Source of the DNA: an uncultured Alphaproteobacteria bacterium
Lineage (GTDB): Bacteria; Pseudomonadota; Alphaproteobacteria; RF32; CAG-239
Direction of reading: 5' to 3'
Assembly: GCA_944392285.1 (NCBI GenBank)
Contig: CALXWF010000004.1
Location: 1-31,361, forward strand
Length of the DNA: 31,361 nt
Shown here: piece by piece, positions 7,121-14,902 of the stretch
How positions within the stretch are numbered: the first letter of the stretch is position 1
Layout: every line of letters starts with the position of its first letter
Translations under genes and position numbers: made by a program
Notes under the pieces: generated by a model
What the model saw: the letters and a program-made list of their open reading frames with translations, nothing else
Told to the model about the DNA's origin: nothing
Database searches by the model: none

Positions 7121-9157
7121 ATGGCAGAAGACGAAAAACCAGATATGCAAACAGATTCGGACAATCAGCAATCGCCCAAAGGCTCAGTAACTTCGGGACG
7201 TTCTTATTTGCTGAAAGAACGTTATGAAATTGATTTTAATCAACCGCTTCCCTCATTAGACGTTAATGGGGCAATTGCTTATGCGGCACGCGATTTAATC
7301 AACCCCAGACGAGAAATCTTTGCGCTTGTCTGCGACAACAACATCCCGCCGCGCAGCTCCGTTTTGCCTTATTTGAAATCAATTGAACACAGCAATATTA
7401 TGAAGCTTATTGAATACGGCGTCATAAACTATTTGCCCAAACGTTCACGCAACATGGCCTTAATTTATCAAAAGCCTCTTGGACCAAACCTCAAAGAAGC
7501 ATTAGGAGACGAATCCTTACGCGACTCGCAGCGTTTTAAGGCAATTATGCTCAAATTACTTTCTGCTGCCGAGGTTTTAAAAGGCTACAATATCGTCCAC
7601 CGTGCCATTAGATTAGATAATATTTATTTTAAAGACGAGGCCATGAGTGACATCATGCTCGGTGATTGTGCGGCCTCTTTTCCGGCTTATCATCAACCGG
7701 CAGCCTATGAAACACTTGAAAGTCTTATGGCCGAACCCGAAGGCCGCGGCAACGGCAACTCGCGCAATGACATATATGCCATAGGTGTTGCGGCATTAAG
7801 CCTGTTGTTGGGTAAAGAACTTTTGCACGATTTAACGACACCGGAAGTCTTACGCCTAAAGCTCAAAAAAGGCTCATATACGGCCCTAACGAATGAAGAA
7901 AAAGTACCAAACACTTATACAGCCATGTTTAAAGGTCTTTTAAGTGATGATGAAAATCAACGATGGAACTATGTTCAGGCATATAATGCCTTAGAAGGCA
8001 AACCCAACACCTTCAATACGCCTCAGACTTCCGAAAAGCCCAAAAAATCATTAACGATTAATGGAGAAAAGGTGTATACGGCTCGCCAAGTCGCCAATGC
8101 TTTATACGCCAACCCCAAAGAGGCTATGGAGCTTATTCAGTCCGGCAAAATTTTAGACTGGATAAGAAACGGACTTGAAGACGAAAAAATCTACGGCAAA
8201 GTAGAAAAGCTCATCAAGCAACACAATGAAACACCGCAACTCCACGGCGTTTTAATTGCCAAGGTCTGCATTTACATTGATCCCTCTGCACCAATCAAAA
8301 TTGACAACATCTCCATTTTACCTGACGGGGCTCCGAAAGCCATTTTCTATGCCTTAAAAAATCACAAAGACATCAAGCCTTATGTTGACCTCTTCTCAAC
8401 AGATTTAATCAAAATCTGGTATATGGAGCAAGAAAATTTACGTTCTCCGACCAATGCGGCTGAGTTCAAAATTTATATTAACCGCAAAGATTTGGGCTAT
8501 GGCATTGAACGTATTATGTATGACTTTGATGATGACCTTCCCTGTGTCAGCCCGCTTCTCGGTGACGAATTTGTCAACACCTCGCACCGTGTTTTAAAAG
8601 CCCTTGATGACACTTATGCCGCTGCCAAAAACAACGGTGTCCCCTATGACAAAATTCTGATTGCCTATCTGCGTTGTAAAATGGGCAAAAAGATTGACGG
8701 TATTATTATCGACTTAAATTCTAATAAAGAAGATTTGCAAGTCAGTGCGATTATTCGCCTTTATACGACCATGCAAAACAAATTCGGACCGGCTAATCTC
8801 AGTAACTTGTGTCAATGGTTAGTCTCGATTTCTCAACCTTTGATAAAAAGTTATCACAATGTCAAATACCAAAAACAACTGGAACGCGAACTTCTAAAAG
8901 CCGCCAAAGAAGGTAAAATTTCAACGCTTCATGAAATTTTAGAGAATGAAGAAGCGCGAGAAAAAGATAAAAATGACTATGCCAAAGCCCTCAAAGATAT
9001 TACATATTTGGTTTCTGAAAAATCAAAGATTGTGGGCGGCGGCACACGTATGGATGAAGAAGCCAAAGAGCTCGCCCTTAAGCTTGGCTCGGTCATAGCC
9101 ATTACCGCCATGGTAGCTTCATTTATTTTTAACCTGATATACTGGATAGTCAAATGA
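7121..9157 (+). CDS. Tail-anchored protein-kinase-like protein, probable pseudokinase
   Basis: A 678-residue protein with a Ser/Thr-kinase-like fold at about 30-280, a charged alpha-helical middle and C-terminal half without recognised domains, and one membrane helix at the very end (about 655-677), so the bulk should face the cytosol. Kinase landmarks are visible but altered: the catalytic-loop HRD reads HRA (160-162) although N167 is kept, DFG reads DCA (182-184), and no VAIK lysine is found near the N-lobe. The subdomain IX pattern NDIYAIG (216-222) is intact. Phosphotransfer is therefore doubtful and a scaffold or ligand-binding role is likely. The stop overlaps the next start (ATGA), so the pair is translationally coupled. 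Confidence 0.75.
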   Translation: MAEDEKPDMQTDSDNQQSPKGSVTSGRSYLLKERYEIDFNQPLPSLDVNGAIAYAARDLINPRREIFALVCDNNIPPRSSVLPYLKSIEHSNIMKLIEYGVINYLPKRSRNMALIYQKPLGPNLKEALGDESLRDSQRFKAIMLKLLSAAEVLKGYNIVHRAIRLDNIYFKDEAMSDIMLGDCAASFPAYHQPAAYETLESLMAEPEGRGNGNSRNDIYAIGVAALSLLLGKELLHDLTTPEVLRLKLKKGSYTALTNEEKVPNTYTAMFKGLLSDDENQRWNYVQAYNALEGKPNTFNTPQTSEKPKKSLTINGEKVYTARQVANALYANPKEAMELIQSGKILDWIRNGLEDEKIYGKVEKLIKQHNETPQLHGVLIAKVCIYIDPSAPIKIDNISILPDGAPKAIFYALKNHKDIKPYVDLFSTDLIKIWYMEQENLRSPTNAAEFKIYINRKDLGYGIERIMYDFDDDLPCVSPLLGDEFVNTSHRVLKALDDTYAAAKNNGVPYDKILIAYLRCKMGKKIDGIIIDLNSNKEDLQVSAIIRLYTTMQNKFGPANLSNLCQWLVSISQPLIKSYHNVKYQKQLERELLKAAKEGKISTLHEILENEEAREKDKNDYAKALKDITYLVSEKSKIVGGGTRMDEEAKELALKLGSVIAITAMVASFIFNLIYWIVK

Positions 9158-9666
9158 GCAAGATAAAAAGCCGCAAAGAACGTTTATCAACAACAACCTC
9201 CAAACCGACACTCAGCCCCACCAAGAAATGGCTTTTGTTTTTGTGTCTGTTTGTTATCATTGTCACGACACTGCCAATCTGCGTTATTTTGCTCATTGGT
9301 ATGTTGCCGACCATTACCATCATGATAACAGACGCCAAAAACACCAACAAGCTCATTATTGTCGGCGGCTTTAATATGGCAGGCGTATTTATTTACCTAA
9401 TGAATGTTATAAACCATTTTTCAGTCAGAGAAGCATTCTTTATTTTAAGCGATGTATTCAACTTAATCATAATGTTAGGCTCAGCGGCTTTAGGCTTGGT
9501 TCTCTATTGTGAACTGCCGAATTTATTTGTATTTATCTTCAAAGCCTCAGCCAAAAAACGCCTCAAACTCATTGATGAAAAATTAGACAAGTTGAGCCAA
9601 GAATGGGGAAGCGAGCTGATATATAACAAAGTTAACGAAGCTGCAGATAAGAAAAAAGAGGCCTAG
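9154..9666 (+). CDS. Small integral membrane protein coupled to the kinase-like gene
   Basis: A 170-residue protein, unrecognised. It has a basic N-terminus, three or four hydrophobic stretches (about 26-58, 68-88 and 95-128) and a charged, helical cytosolic C-terminus. The start overlaps the kinase-like stop by four bases (ATGA), which strongly suggests co-translation and a shared complex in the inner membrane with its tail-anchored neighbour. Its stop codon lies inside the palindromic terminator at 9652-9677. Function unknown. Confidence 0.7.
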   Translation: MSKIKSRKERLSTTTSKPTLSPTKKWLLFLCLFVIIVTTLPICVILLIGMLPTITIMITDAKNTNKLIIVGGFNMAGVFIYLMNVINHFSVREAFFILSDVFNLIIMLGSAALGLVLYCELPNLFVFIFKASAKKRLKLIDEKLDKLSQEWGSELIYNKVNEAADKKKEA

Positions 9667-9677
9667 GCCTCTTTTTT
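9652..9677. terminator. Palindromic terminator overlapping two gene ends
   Basis: A perfect 26-base palindrome with an A6 tract, GAGG/CCTC stem and T6 tract. It contains the stop codon of the plus-strand membrane protein and touches the stop codon of rpoH, so it works for both convergent genes at no cost in sequence. Confidence 0.75.
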
Positions 9678-10551
9678 ATTGCAAAGCCAAAACCCCTTTA
9701 CGAATTTTCTTAATTGAGTTCAGCTCAATCTGTCTGACTCTTTCTTTTGAAATTTTATAGGTTTTGCTCAAATCATCAAGTGTCACGACCTTGTCGCTCA
9801 AACGCCGTTTAAATAAAATGTCTTTTTCGCGTTTATTCAAACAAGTCAATGCTTTATAAAAGAGTTTTCGACGATAATTTAAAGTTTCGCTATGTGCCAA
9901 AACATCTTCCTGATTAGGTTTATTATCGGCAATAAAATCCATCCATTCCGTCACATTGTCGGAAGCGGAATCAACCACGGCATTTAATGATCCGTCATGA
10001 GATTTCAGCCGCATATTCATATCTGTCACATCTTGCACACTGACATCTAAAGAACGGGCAATATCCGTAAGTACATTTTGCGACAAATCACGATCATCCA
10101 TAAGATTAAGTTTATTTTTAATTTTGCGTAAATTGAAAAACAGTTTTTTCTGAGCGGTAGTTGTACCGATTTTAACCAAAGACCAAGAACTTAAAATATA
10201 TTTTTGAACAGAAGCTTTAATCCACCACAAGGCATAAGTTGAAAACCGAAATCCCTTGTCGGGTTCAAATTTATCAACGGCATAAATCAGACCGATATTT
10301 CCCTCTGAAATCATCTCGCTTAAGGGCAAGCCGTATCCCCGATATTTTGACACTACCTTAACCACAAGTCGCAAGTGTGAAGTAACAAGTTTATAAGCGA
10401 GCTTCGGATCTTTGCTTCTCTTATATTCAAGTGCAAGATTATATTCATCTTCTTGGCTCAAAATCGGAAACTTACGAATTTCTTGCAAATATCTGGCCAA
10501 GTTAACTTCAGGAGAAAAATCAAATCCGTTCAGAGTAAAGGTGCTATCCAT
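9676..10551 (-). CDS. rpoH: RNA polymerase heat-shock sigma factor (sigma-32)
   Basis: A 291-residue sigma-70 family factor directing RNA polymerase to heat-shock promoters. Region 2 spans about 50-120 (LRLVVKVVSKYRGYG; EGNIGLIYAVDKFEPDKGFRF with FSTYALWWIK), the RpoH-box QKKLFFNLR sits at about 133-141 and separates RpoH from other sigma factors, and region 4 ends in a helix-turn-helix (SKERVRQIE). Region 1.1 is absent, as expected. Start supported by TTGGAGAAG upstream. The promoter region at 10584-10611 holds a full CtrA-like site. rluD lies upstream on the same strand with no terminator between, so read-through from rluD is possible. Confidence 0.94.
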   Translation of the reverse strand: MDSTFTLNGFDFSPEVNLARYLQEIRKFPILSQEDEYNLALEYKRSKDPKLAYKLVTSHLRLVVKVVSKYRGYGLPLSEMISEGNIGLIYAVDKFEPDKGFRFSTYALWWIKASVQKYILSSWSLVKIGTTTAQKKLFFNLRKIKNKLNLMDDRDLSQNVLTDIARSLDVSVQDVTDMNMRLKSHDGSLNAVVDSASDNVTEWMDFIADNKPNQEDVLAHSETLNYRRKLFYKALTCLNKREKDILFKRRLSDKVVTLDDLSKTYKISKERVRQIELNSIKKIRKGVLALQ

Positions 10552-10583
10552 ATAATCTTCTCCAATAAGGCTGTAGCGTGTAA

Positions 10584-10611
10584 AGATTAGCTTAAGCTGA
10601 TATTAAATCAA
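10584..10611 (-). promoter_or_regulatory. Predicted rpoH promoter
   Basis: On the minus strand TTGATT (10606-10611), a 16-base spacer and TAATCT (10584-10589) lie about 35 bases before the rpoH start. The spacer contains a TTAA-N7-TTAA sequence, listed separately. Confidence 0.35.
10592..10606. promoter_or_regulatory. CtrA-type recognition site TTAA-N7-TTAA
   Basis: TTAA at 10592-10595 and TTAA at 10603-10606 are separated by seven bases, the full consensus of the alphaproteobacterial cell-cycle regulator CtrA. It occupies the spacer of the predicted rpoH promoter, where a bound regulator would block polymerase. I found no other full match in the other intergenic regions here. In AT-rich spacer DNA such a match can arise by chance. 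Confidence 0.35.
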
Positions 10612-10650
10612 CCTATACTTAAGTTTATATGGATTTTTCAACAAAAGAGT

Positions 10651-11622
10651 TTATTTTGCGGCAATTTGCAAAAGTTCTTGCATATCGGCAGGTAGCTCTG
10701 AGCTAAACTGCATAAATTTTCCCGTTTTTGGGTGTACGAACCCAAGACTTGCTGCATGTAAAGCCTGTCTTGGAAAATCATTGATAAATTTTTTCTCTGA
10801 AGCACCAACCCCCGTAAGAGAGCTTTTTTTTGCTTTAACATAAAGCTGATCTCCGACAAGATTCCACCCCTGAGAGGCCATATGCACCCGAATTTGGTGC
10901 GTCCGCCCTGTTTCCAAATTACATTGCACCAAAGCAAGCGCATTATGAAAATTTTGCAATACTTTATAATGTGTTACGGCAGCTTTACCCCGATTCGTCA
11001 CAATTGCCATTTTTTTACGATCATAAGGGCTCCGACCGATATTTCCGCAAATTGTTCCCTCCAATGGCTGCGGCACACCGTAAACCACGGCATAATAGGT
11101 GCGCTCAATGCTATGTTCGGCAAACTGTTCACACAAACCTCTGTGCGCGGCATCATTTTTTGCCACGACCAACAAGCCGCTGGTATCTTTATCAATTCGA
11201 TGCACAATCCCCGGACGTTTAACGCCGCCGACGCCGGAAAGTTTGCCCAAACAATGAAACAAAAGTGCATTGACCAATGTTCCGTGATAAGCCCCTGCTG
11301 CCGGATGCACGGTCATACCTGCCGGTTTATTCACCACCAACAAATCATCATCTTCAAACACAATATCCAAAGCAATATCTTCAGGCTCGGGATCGGCCTC
11401 TTTGGCCTCGGGAATTTCCAGCTGATAGATATCACCGATTCTGGTCTTATAAGCATTATCGGCAACCGACACTTCGCCACAAGTCACAAACCCTTCGCCG
11501 ATAAGACGCTGGATTTGCGAACGAGAAAGCTGAGGCAATGCCTGCCCCAAAAACTTATCAACTCTTTGCCCTTTTGTGGCCTCATCCACCTCGGGGCTTA
11601 AAAAAATGTTAGTCTCCGTCAT
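10651..11622 (-). CDS. rluD: 23S rRNA pseudouridine synthase, RluD-like
   Basis: A 323-residue RluA-family pseudouridine synthase, expected to modify helix 69 uridines of 23S rRNA (1911/1915/1917 in E. coli numbering). It has an N-terminal S4 RNA-binding domain (about 18-70, with RVDKFLGQALPQLSRSQIQ) and a catalytic domain with GIVHRIDKDTSGLLVVAK; D144 of HRID is the catalytic Asp. NLETGRTHQIRVH is also typical. The start at 11622 (ATG) is preferred; a TTG five codons upstream is possible. Neither has a strong ribosome-binding site. A short hairpin followed by a U tract lies just upstream. The rluD-rpoH order is same-strand and probably co-transcribed. Confidence 0.92.
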   Translation of the reverse strand: MTETNIFLSPEVDEATKGQRVDKFLGQALPQLSRSQIQRLIGEGFVTCGEVSVADNAYKTRIGDIYQLEIPEAKEADPEPEDIALDIVFEDDDLLVVNKPAGMTVHPAAGAYHGTLVNALLFHCLGKLSGVGGVKRPGIVHRIDKDTSGLLVVAKNDAAHRGLCEQFAEHSIERTYYAVVYGVPQPLEGTICGNIGRSPYDRKKMAIVTNRGKAAVTHYKVLQNFHNALALVQCNLETGRTHQIRVHMASQGWNLVGDQLYVKAKKSSLTGVGASEKKFINDFPRQALHAASLGFVHPKTGKFMQFSSELPADMQELLQIAAK

Positions 11623-11639
11623 ATTGCCGTTTACCAAAT

Positions 11640-11661
11640 AAAAAAAACAGATTAAAATCTG
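11640..11661 (-). promoter_or_regulatory. Terminator-like hairpin in the rluD leader
   Basis: Read on the minus strand, CAGAT-TTTA-ATCTG is followed by eight T residues and ends about 17 bases before the rluD ATG. The stem has only five pairs, so it is a weak terminator or attenuator at best. It cannot be the end of an upstream minus-strand gene because the neighbour on that side runs the other way. Confidence 0.2.
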
Positions 11662-11704
11662 CCTTGGATTTTAACGATATTTTCGTTTTTTGCAAGGAGG
11701 AAAC

Positions 11705-11983
11705 ATGGACAAACTCAAATTAATCAAAGGCATTGTTTTTGTTCTGACATTTCTGCTGATATTTGGCTCCTTAACCATTCTTGGTCACATCTTTCGCCAA
11801 ACAAGGTCAAAACCACTGCCGGCTGAGGTTTCGCTTCAACAACCGGCAGGCAGCTCTATTGAAAAAATCATTGCCAATGACGGGCAATTATATATACTGG
11901 TAAGAGGGGGCGGCCTCTCCGACCGTGTTTTAATTTTTAACACGCAAGGCAAACAGCCTTTAACCACACTCCAATTGGATTAA
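11705..11983 (+). CDS. Small single-pass membrane protein, DUF6476-like
   Basis: A 92-residue protein with one N-terminal membrane helix (about 7-27), followed by a basic stretch and a short beta-rich domain with IEKIIANDGQLYILV and RVLIFNTQG. This pattern, and a position divergent from rluD, recall the small alphaproteobacterial family annotated as DUF6476; the assignment is from memory and tentative. The start at 11705 is fixed by a near-perfect AGGAGG at 11696-11700 region. An upstream in-frame TTG would place that site inside the gene. The next gene starts 12 bases after the stop, so both are probably on one mRNA. Confidence 0.7.
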   Translation: MDKLKLIKGIVFVLTFLLIFGSLTILGHIFRQTRSKPLPAEVSLQQPAGSSIEKIIANDGQLYILVRGGGLSDRVLIFNTQGKQPLTTLQLD

Positions 11984-11995
11984 AAGGACAAAGTC

Positions 11996-12967
11996 ATGGC
12001 AGAGAACACTACAGACAACTTTAATCTTGAAGCCGAACTTGCAAGCACACCCATTCCTTTTGCCTCACCGACAGATGCAATGGCCGCCAGCGCGGAACCG
12101 CAAATTCTTCATGCAGACACTTCTGCCTCCGATGATGAAGCAGAGTTTGACCGTCTTCTTCAAGATTTTATAAACAGTGAACTGCGCGACGTTGACACCG
12201 AAATTGAAGAAACCAAAGAAAACATCAAACGCAACAAACCTTCTCCCGAGCAATTAACGGAAGAAGACGCCTTCATCAACAACCTATATGAAGAAGAAAA
12301 AGCGCTTTATACGGCCTACAACAATTTTTATAAGGCTTTACGCGCTCTTGCCGCCGCCCACGGGCTGACAGAGCCGACATTCAGCCTTAAACCCGAGAAT
12401 TTATATATTCGCTACAAACCCTACGTCGGTGACATCATCAAGCAAGACACCCTAACCGGTTGGGACATTATGATTGCCGCCGCTCCGGAAAAAATTGCCC
12501 AACTTCCCTCTTCTCCCAAAGATGAAGATTTGTTAGACTTTGCCGAAAAAGAAACCGACACTGACTTGCAGCTGGCCCTCATTTCTTATGTTGAAATTTT
12601 AATTGAGATAGAAGGCTGTGAAATTGCCTATGAAGAAAGACGCCTCAAAGCCAAACGCAAACACATTGAGCGCCGCGTTTATGAAGAACACGCCGCCCGC
12701 CAAGAGCGCATGAAACGCTACATTGATGCCATTAAGGCCAAAAAATTTCCCGTAGATGCCGAGCGCTTAATTACCAACTATTTCAAAACCGCCCGCCAAG
12801 ACCCCGACGGCGCCTACAAAACGCTGATAAACAATCCGGCAACCTTCGCCCCGATAGAGGTAAACAAAATTCCGCCGCGCTTTTTTGGCTTTATTAAACC
12901 CTCCCCCCAAGACGGTATCAGAGTAAATAAAGAACTCGGAAAATTTCTGAAAAATTTAAAAGCCTAA
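11996..12967 (+). CDS. Hypothetical acidic helical protein, 323 aa
   Basis: Unrecognised. There is no signal peptide or membrane helix. Residues 1-55 are low-complexity and Ala/Ser/Thr/Asp-rich, probably disordered. Residues 55-110 and 195-260 are highly charged and helical (for example YEERRLKAKRKHIERR, likely coiled coil). A short globular C-terminus holds PPRFFGFIKPS. The start has AAAGGAC ten bases upstream and lies 12 bases after the preceding gene. It sits just before the operon carrying the coupling ATPase and has similar charged, soluble character to the next gene, so membership in the same system is possible but not shown. Confidence 0.65.
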   Translation: MAENTTDNFNLEAELASTPIPFASPTDAMAASAEPQILHADTSASDDEAEFDRLLQDFINSELRDVDTEIEETKENIKRNKPSPEQLTEEDAFINNLYEEEKALYTAYNNFYKALRALAAAHGLTEPTFSLKPENLYIRYKPYVGDIIKQDTLTGWDIMIAAAPEKIAQLPSSPKDEDLLDFAEKETDTDLQLALISYVEILIEIEGCEIAYEERRLKAKRKHIERRVYEEHAARQERMKRYIDAIKAKKFPVDAERLITNYFKTARQDPDGAYKTLINNPATFAPIEVNKIPPRFFGFIKPSPQDGIRVNKELGKFLKNLKA

Positions 12968-12984
12968 ATTATTGCACAAAATTA

Positions 12985-13013
12985 TAGACAAAAAAGAAAA
13001 ACAATGTTAGAAT
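12985..13013 (+). promoter_or_regulatory. Predicted promoter of the coupling-protein operon
   Basis: TAGACA (12985-12990), exactly 17 bases, then TAGAAT (13008-13013), 33 bases before the ATG at 13046. It is one of the best sigma-70-like matches in the window and the only one seen inside the 11996-19497 block, so it likely drives the genes from 13046 to 19497. Confidence 0.55.
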
Positions 13014-13045
13014 AGTCTAAATTAAGTAAAGTAAGGATTGAAACC

Positions 13046-14359
13046 ATGCCTGAAAACACTGCAAAAGAAATACGCCAAGAAGTTGATGCCAAAATTGCTC
13101 AAATCCGACACAAAGAGCAGGAAAAACAGCAAGCGCCCACACTCAGAGTTAATGAAGGTGAGGAAAAAAATTTGTCGACTTCCGTCAAACATGAAGAACT
13201 CGATCCTTCACGCCTCATGACCGCTGATGAACAACAAGCCTATGAAGCCAAAATAAAACACCAAGAAGCCAAAGAAGAAGAAAACAAAAAAAAGGTTGGT
13301 CTTGCCAATCGTGATAACAAAAACCGCGACGGTTTTGAAAAAAACAAAGGAGCCGTTTTTGAGCAAGGCGACATTATTGACTATATGTTCAAACAACTCT
13401 TAAAAGGCGGCGACTGGCTGGTTAACAAAGGCCTGGACGGCATAGGTTGGGCCTGCTACGGCATTTCGGCCTATATTGGTGACAGTTATGCAGACATTCG
13501 TGATGCTATTAACAAAAACAAAGAAAACAAAAACAAAGAGACAACCAAATTTGCCGAAGAATTAACCAAAGAGCGAGAAACCTACCTCAAAACCCGCCAG
13601 TATGAGATTAACAAAAACATTCCGATTTTAATCAAAGGTTTGTCTGCTGAATTTCAAAACGGCAACATAGACTTGGTCAAAGGCAAACCCGAGCTTTATA
13701 AGGCTTTACAGCAAACCCCGCCTGAAACTTTGAAAAAGCTTTTCACCCCTGAAAATGCCAACTTACTGACAGACAAAGTAACTGCGGTTTCCTTGGCTTT
13801 TGAGCAATTTACCAGCAACTATGCCACGGCTCAGATGTTGGCAGAAAAAGCCGCAAACCAAAAGGCCTTTTCCGATACGGACGTTAAGACCAATTTTAAT
13901 CTGAAGCGCAAAGAAGCTGCTCTTGTCTTTAATGATATTTTAGCTCTGGCCGAAAAAGAGCAAAATCCGCAAATCTTAAAAGACGCGGTCAAACTCTCGG
14001 TAGAGGCCATGAAGCAAGAAACTCAAGGCATCAAAGACGGGTTATATAAAGAAATAAAAGGCAATCCTTTGCCCAATAAACACTTAGATGGGATTAAAGA
14101 GTTAATTCAAAAAGGCCATGGCATGCCCAATGAGCCGCTCAACCTTAACAACCCGCAAAATTTTGTAAACCGCTTTATTAATGCAGATAAAACTTTTGCA
14201 GATGAGCTGAACATTTTAAATGAAAGAATAAACGAGAGAAAAGCGGAAAACGAACAGCGTCGTGCCAAATTTGAGAAACTCACCAAAGGTACAAACACCC
14301 AAGGCTCTAAACAAACAAACTTCAACAACCAGATTCCACACGGAAAAGGACGCGACTAA
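13046..14359 (+). CDS. Hypothetical charged helical protein, 437 aa
   Basis: Unrecognised. The protein is soluble, very rich in Lys/Glu/Asn/Gln and mostly helical. Residues 1-105 look disordered and carry coiled-coil-like runs. Residues 108-150 form the only less polar stretch (DYMFKQLLKGGDWLV and GWACYGISAYIG), perhaps an amphipathic membrane-contacting segment. Residues 165-370 look like a helical bundle. The tail (380-437) is charged, then Asn/Gly/Lys-rich. AAGGA precedes the ATG. It is first in the predicted operon, and its stop overlaps the next start (TAATG). Position before two membrane proteins and a VirD4-like ATPase suggests an adaptor, regulator or substrate of that system; this is inference. 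Confidence 0.65.
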   Translation: MPENTAKEIRQEVDAKIAQIRHKEQEKQQAPTLRVNEGEEKNLSTSVKHEELDPSRLMTADEQQAYEAKIKHQEAKEEENKKKVGLANRDNKNRDGFEKNKGAVFEQGDIIDYMFKQLLKGGDWLVNKGLDGIGWACYGISAYIGDSYADIRDAINKNKENKNKETTKFAEELTKERETYLKTRQYEINKNIPILIKGLSAEFQNGNIDLVKGKPELYKALQQTPPETLKKLFTPENANLLTDKVTAVSLAFEQFTSNYATAQMLAEKAANQKAFSDTDVKTNFNLKRKEAALVFNDILALAEKEQNPQILKDAVKLSVEAMKQETQGIKDGLYKEIKGNPLPNKHLDGIKELIQKGHGMPNEPLNLNNPQNFVNRFINADKTFADELNILNERINERKAENEQRRAKFEKLTKGTNTQGSKQTNFNNQIPHGKGRD

Positions 14360-14847
14360 TGTTAAAAAAACTTTTCCGTATGATAAAATATTTGCTGATA
14401 ACCGTCGGCTGGACTTGGGTCTATACCCTGGCAGCCGATTTCTTGATGATAAAATTGTGGAATTTTAACTTTTTATCACCGCAAGATTGGCAAACCATGG
14501 ACATTTTTTGGCGCGGCGGCGGCATCATTAAAAGCGGCAAAGATTATCTGTTTCTTGGCTGTTTGTTGATAATTGTGCCGATTTGGTTTGTTATCTTAAA
14601 AAGGCTCTGGCGGGTTAATTATCTCAACTTACTGCTTAGCCCCTTTGTTTGGTATAACGGCTACGTCATCCGCAAATACGGCTCTGATTCCAAGCGCATT
14701 ATTTTAAAGAACATCGGCAAAAAGATAAGCGTCAAAGATGAGTTAGCGGCCCAAATGCCCAAACCCAAAGCCAAGGAAGAACTCAACCTTGAAGCAAACC
14801 AAATTCGAAATTTGCTGCAAGAAAAACTGGAAAACAACAAAAAATAA
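14359..14847 (+). CDS. Two-helix membrane protein, paralogue of the next gene's N-terminus
   Basis: A 162-residue inner-membrane protein with helices at about 10-32 and 62-82, separated by an about 30-residue loop likely outside the cytosol, then a basic cytosolic tail ending in a coiled-coil-like stretch (EANQIRNLLQEKLE). The segment 34-77 aligns without gaps to 33-76 of the next protein: W34, F36, W44-Q45, W51, G54, I57, K61, F65, V73-P74 and W76-F77 are shared. The start codon overlaps the preceding stop (TAATG), indicating translational coupling. No known family is recognised. It is likely a subunit of a membrane complex with its paralogue and the coupling ATPase. Confidence 0.7.
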   Translation: MLKKLFRMIKYLLITVGWTWVYTLAADFLMIKLWNFNFLSPQDWQTMDIFWRGGGIIKSGKDYLFLGCLLIIVPIWFVILKRLWRVNYLNLLLSPFVWYNGYVIRKYGSDSKRIILKNIGKKISVKDELAAQMPKPKAKEELNLEANQIRNLLQEKLENNKK

Positions 14848-14902
14848 ATTATTCTATTGTTAACCAATACTGTTTATACTCAAACAAGAGTTGGAGAGAA
14901 TA

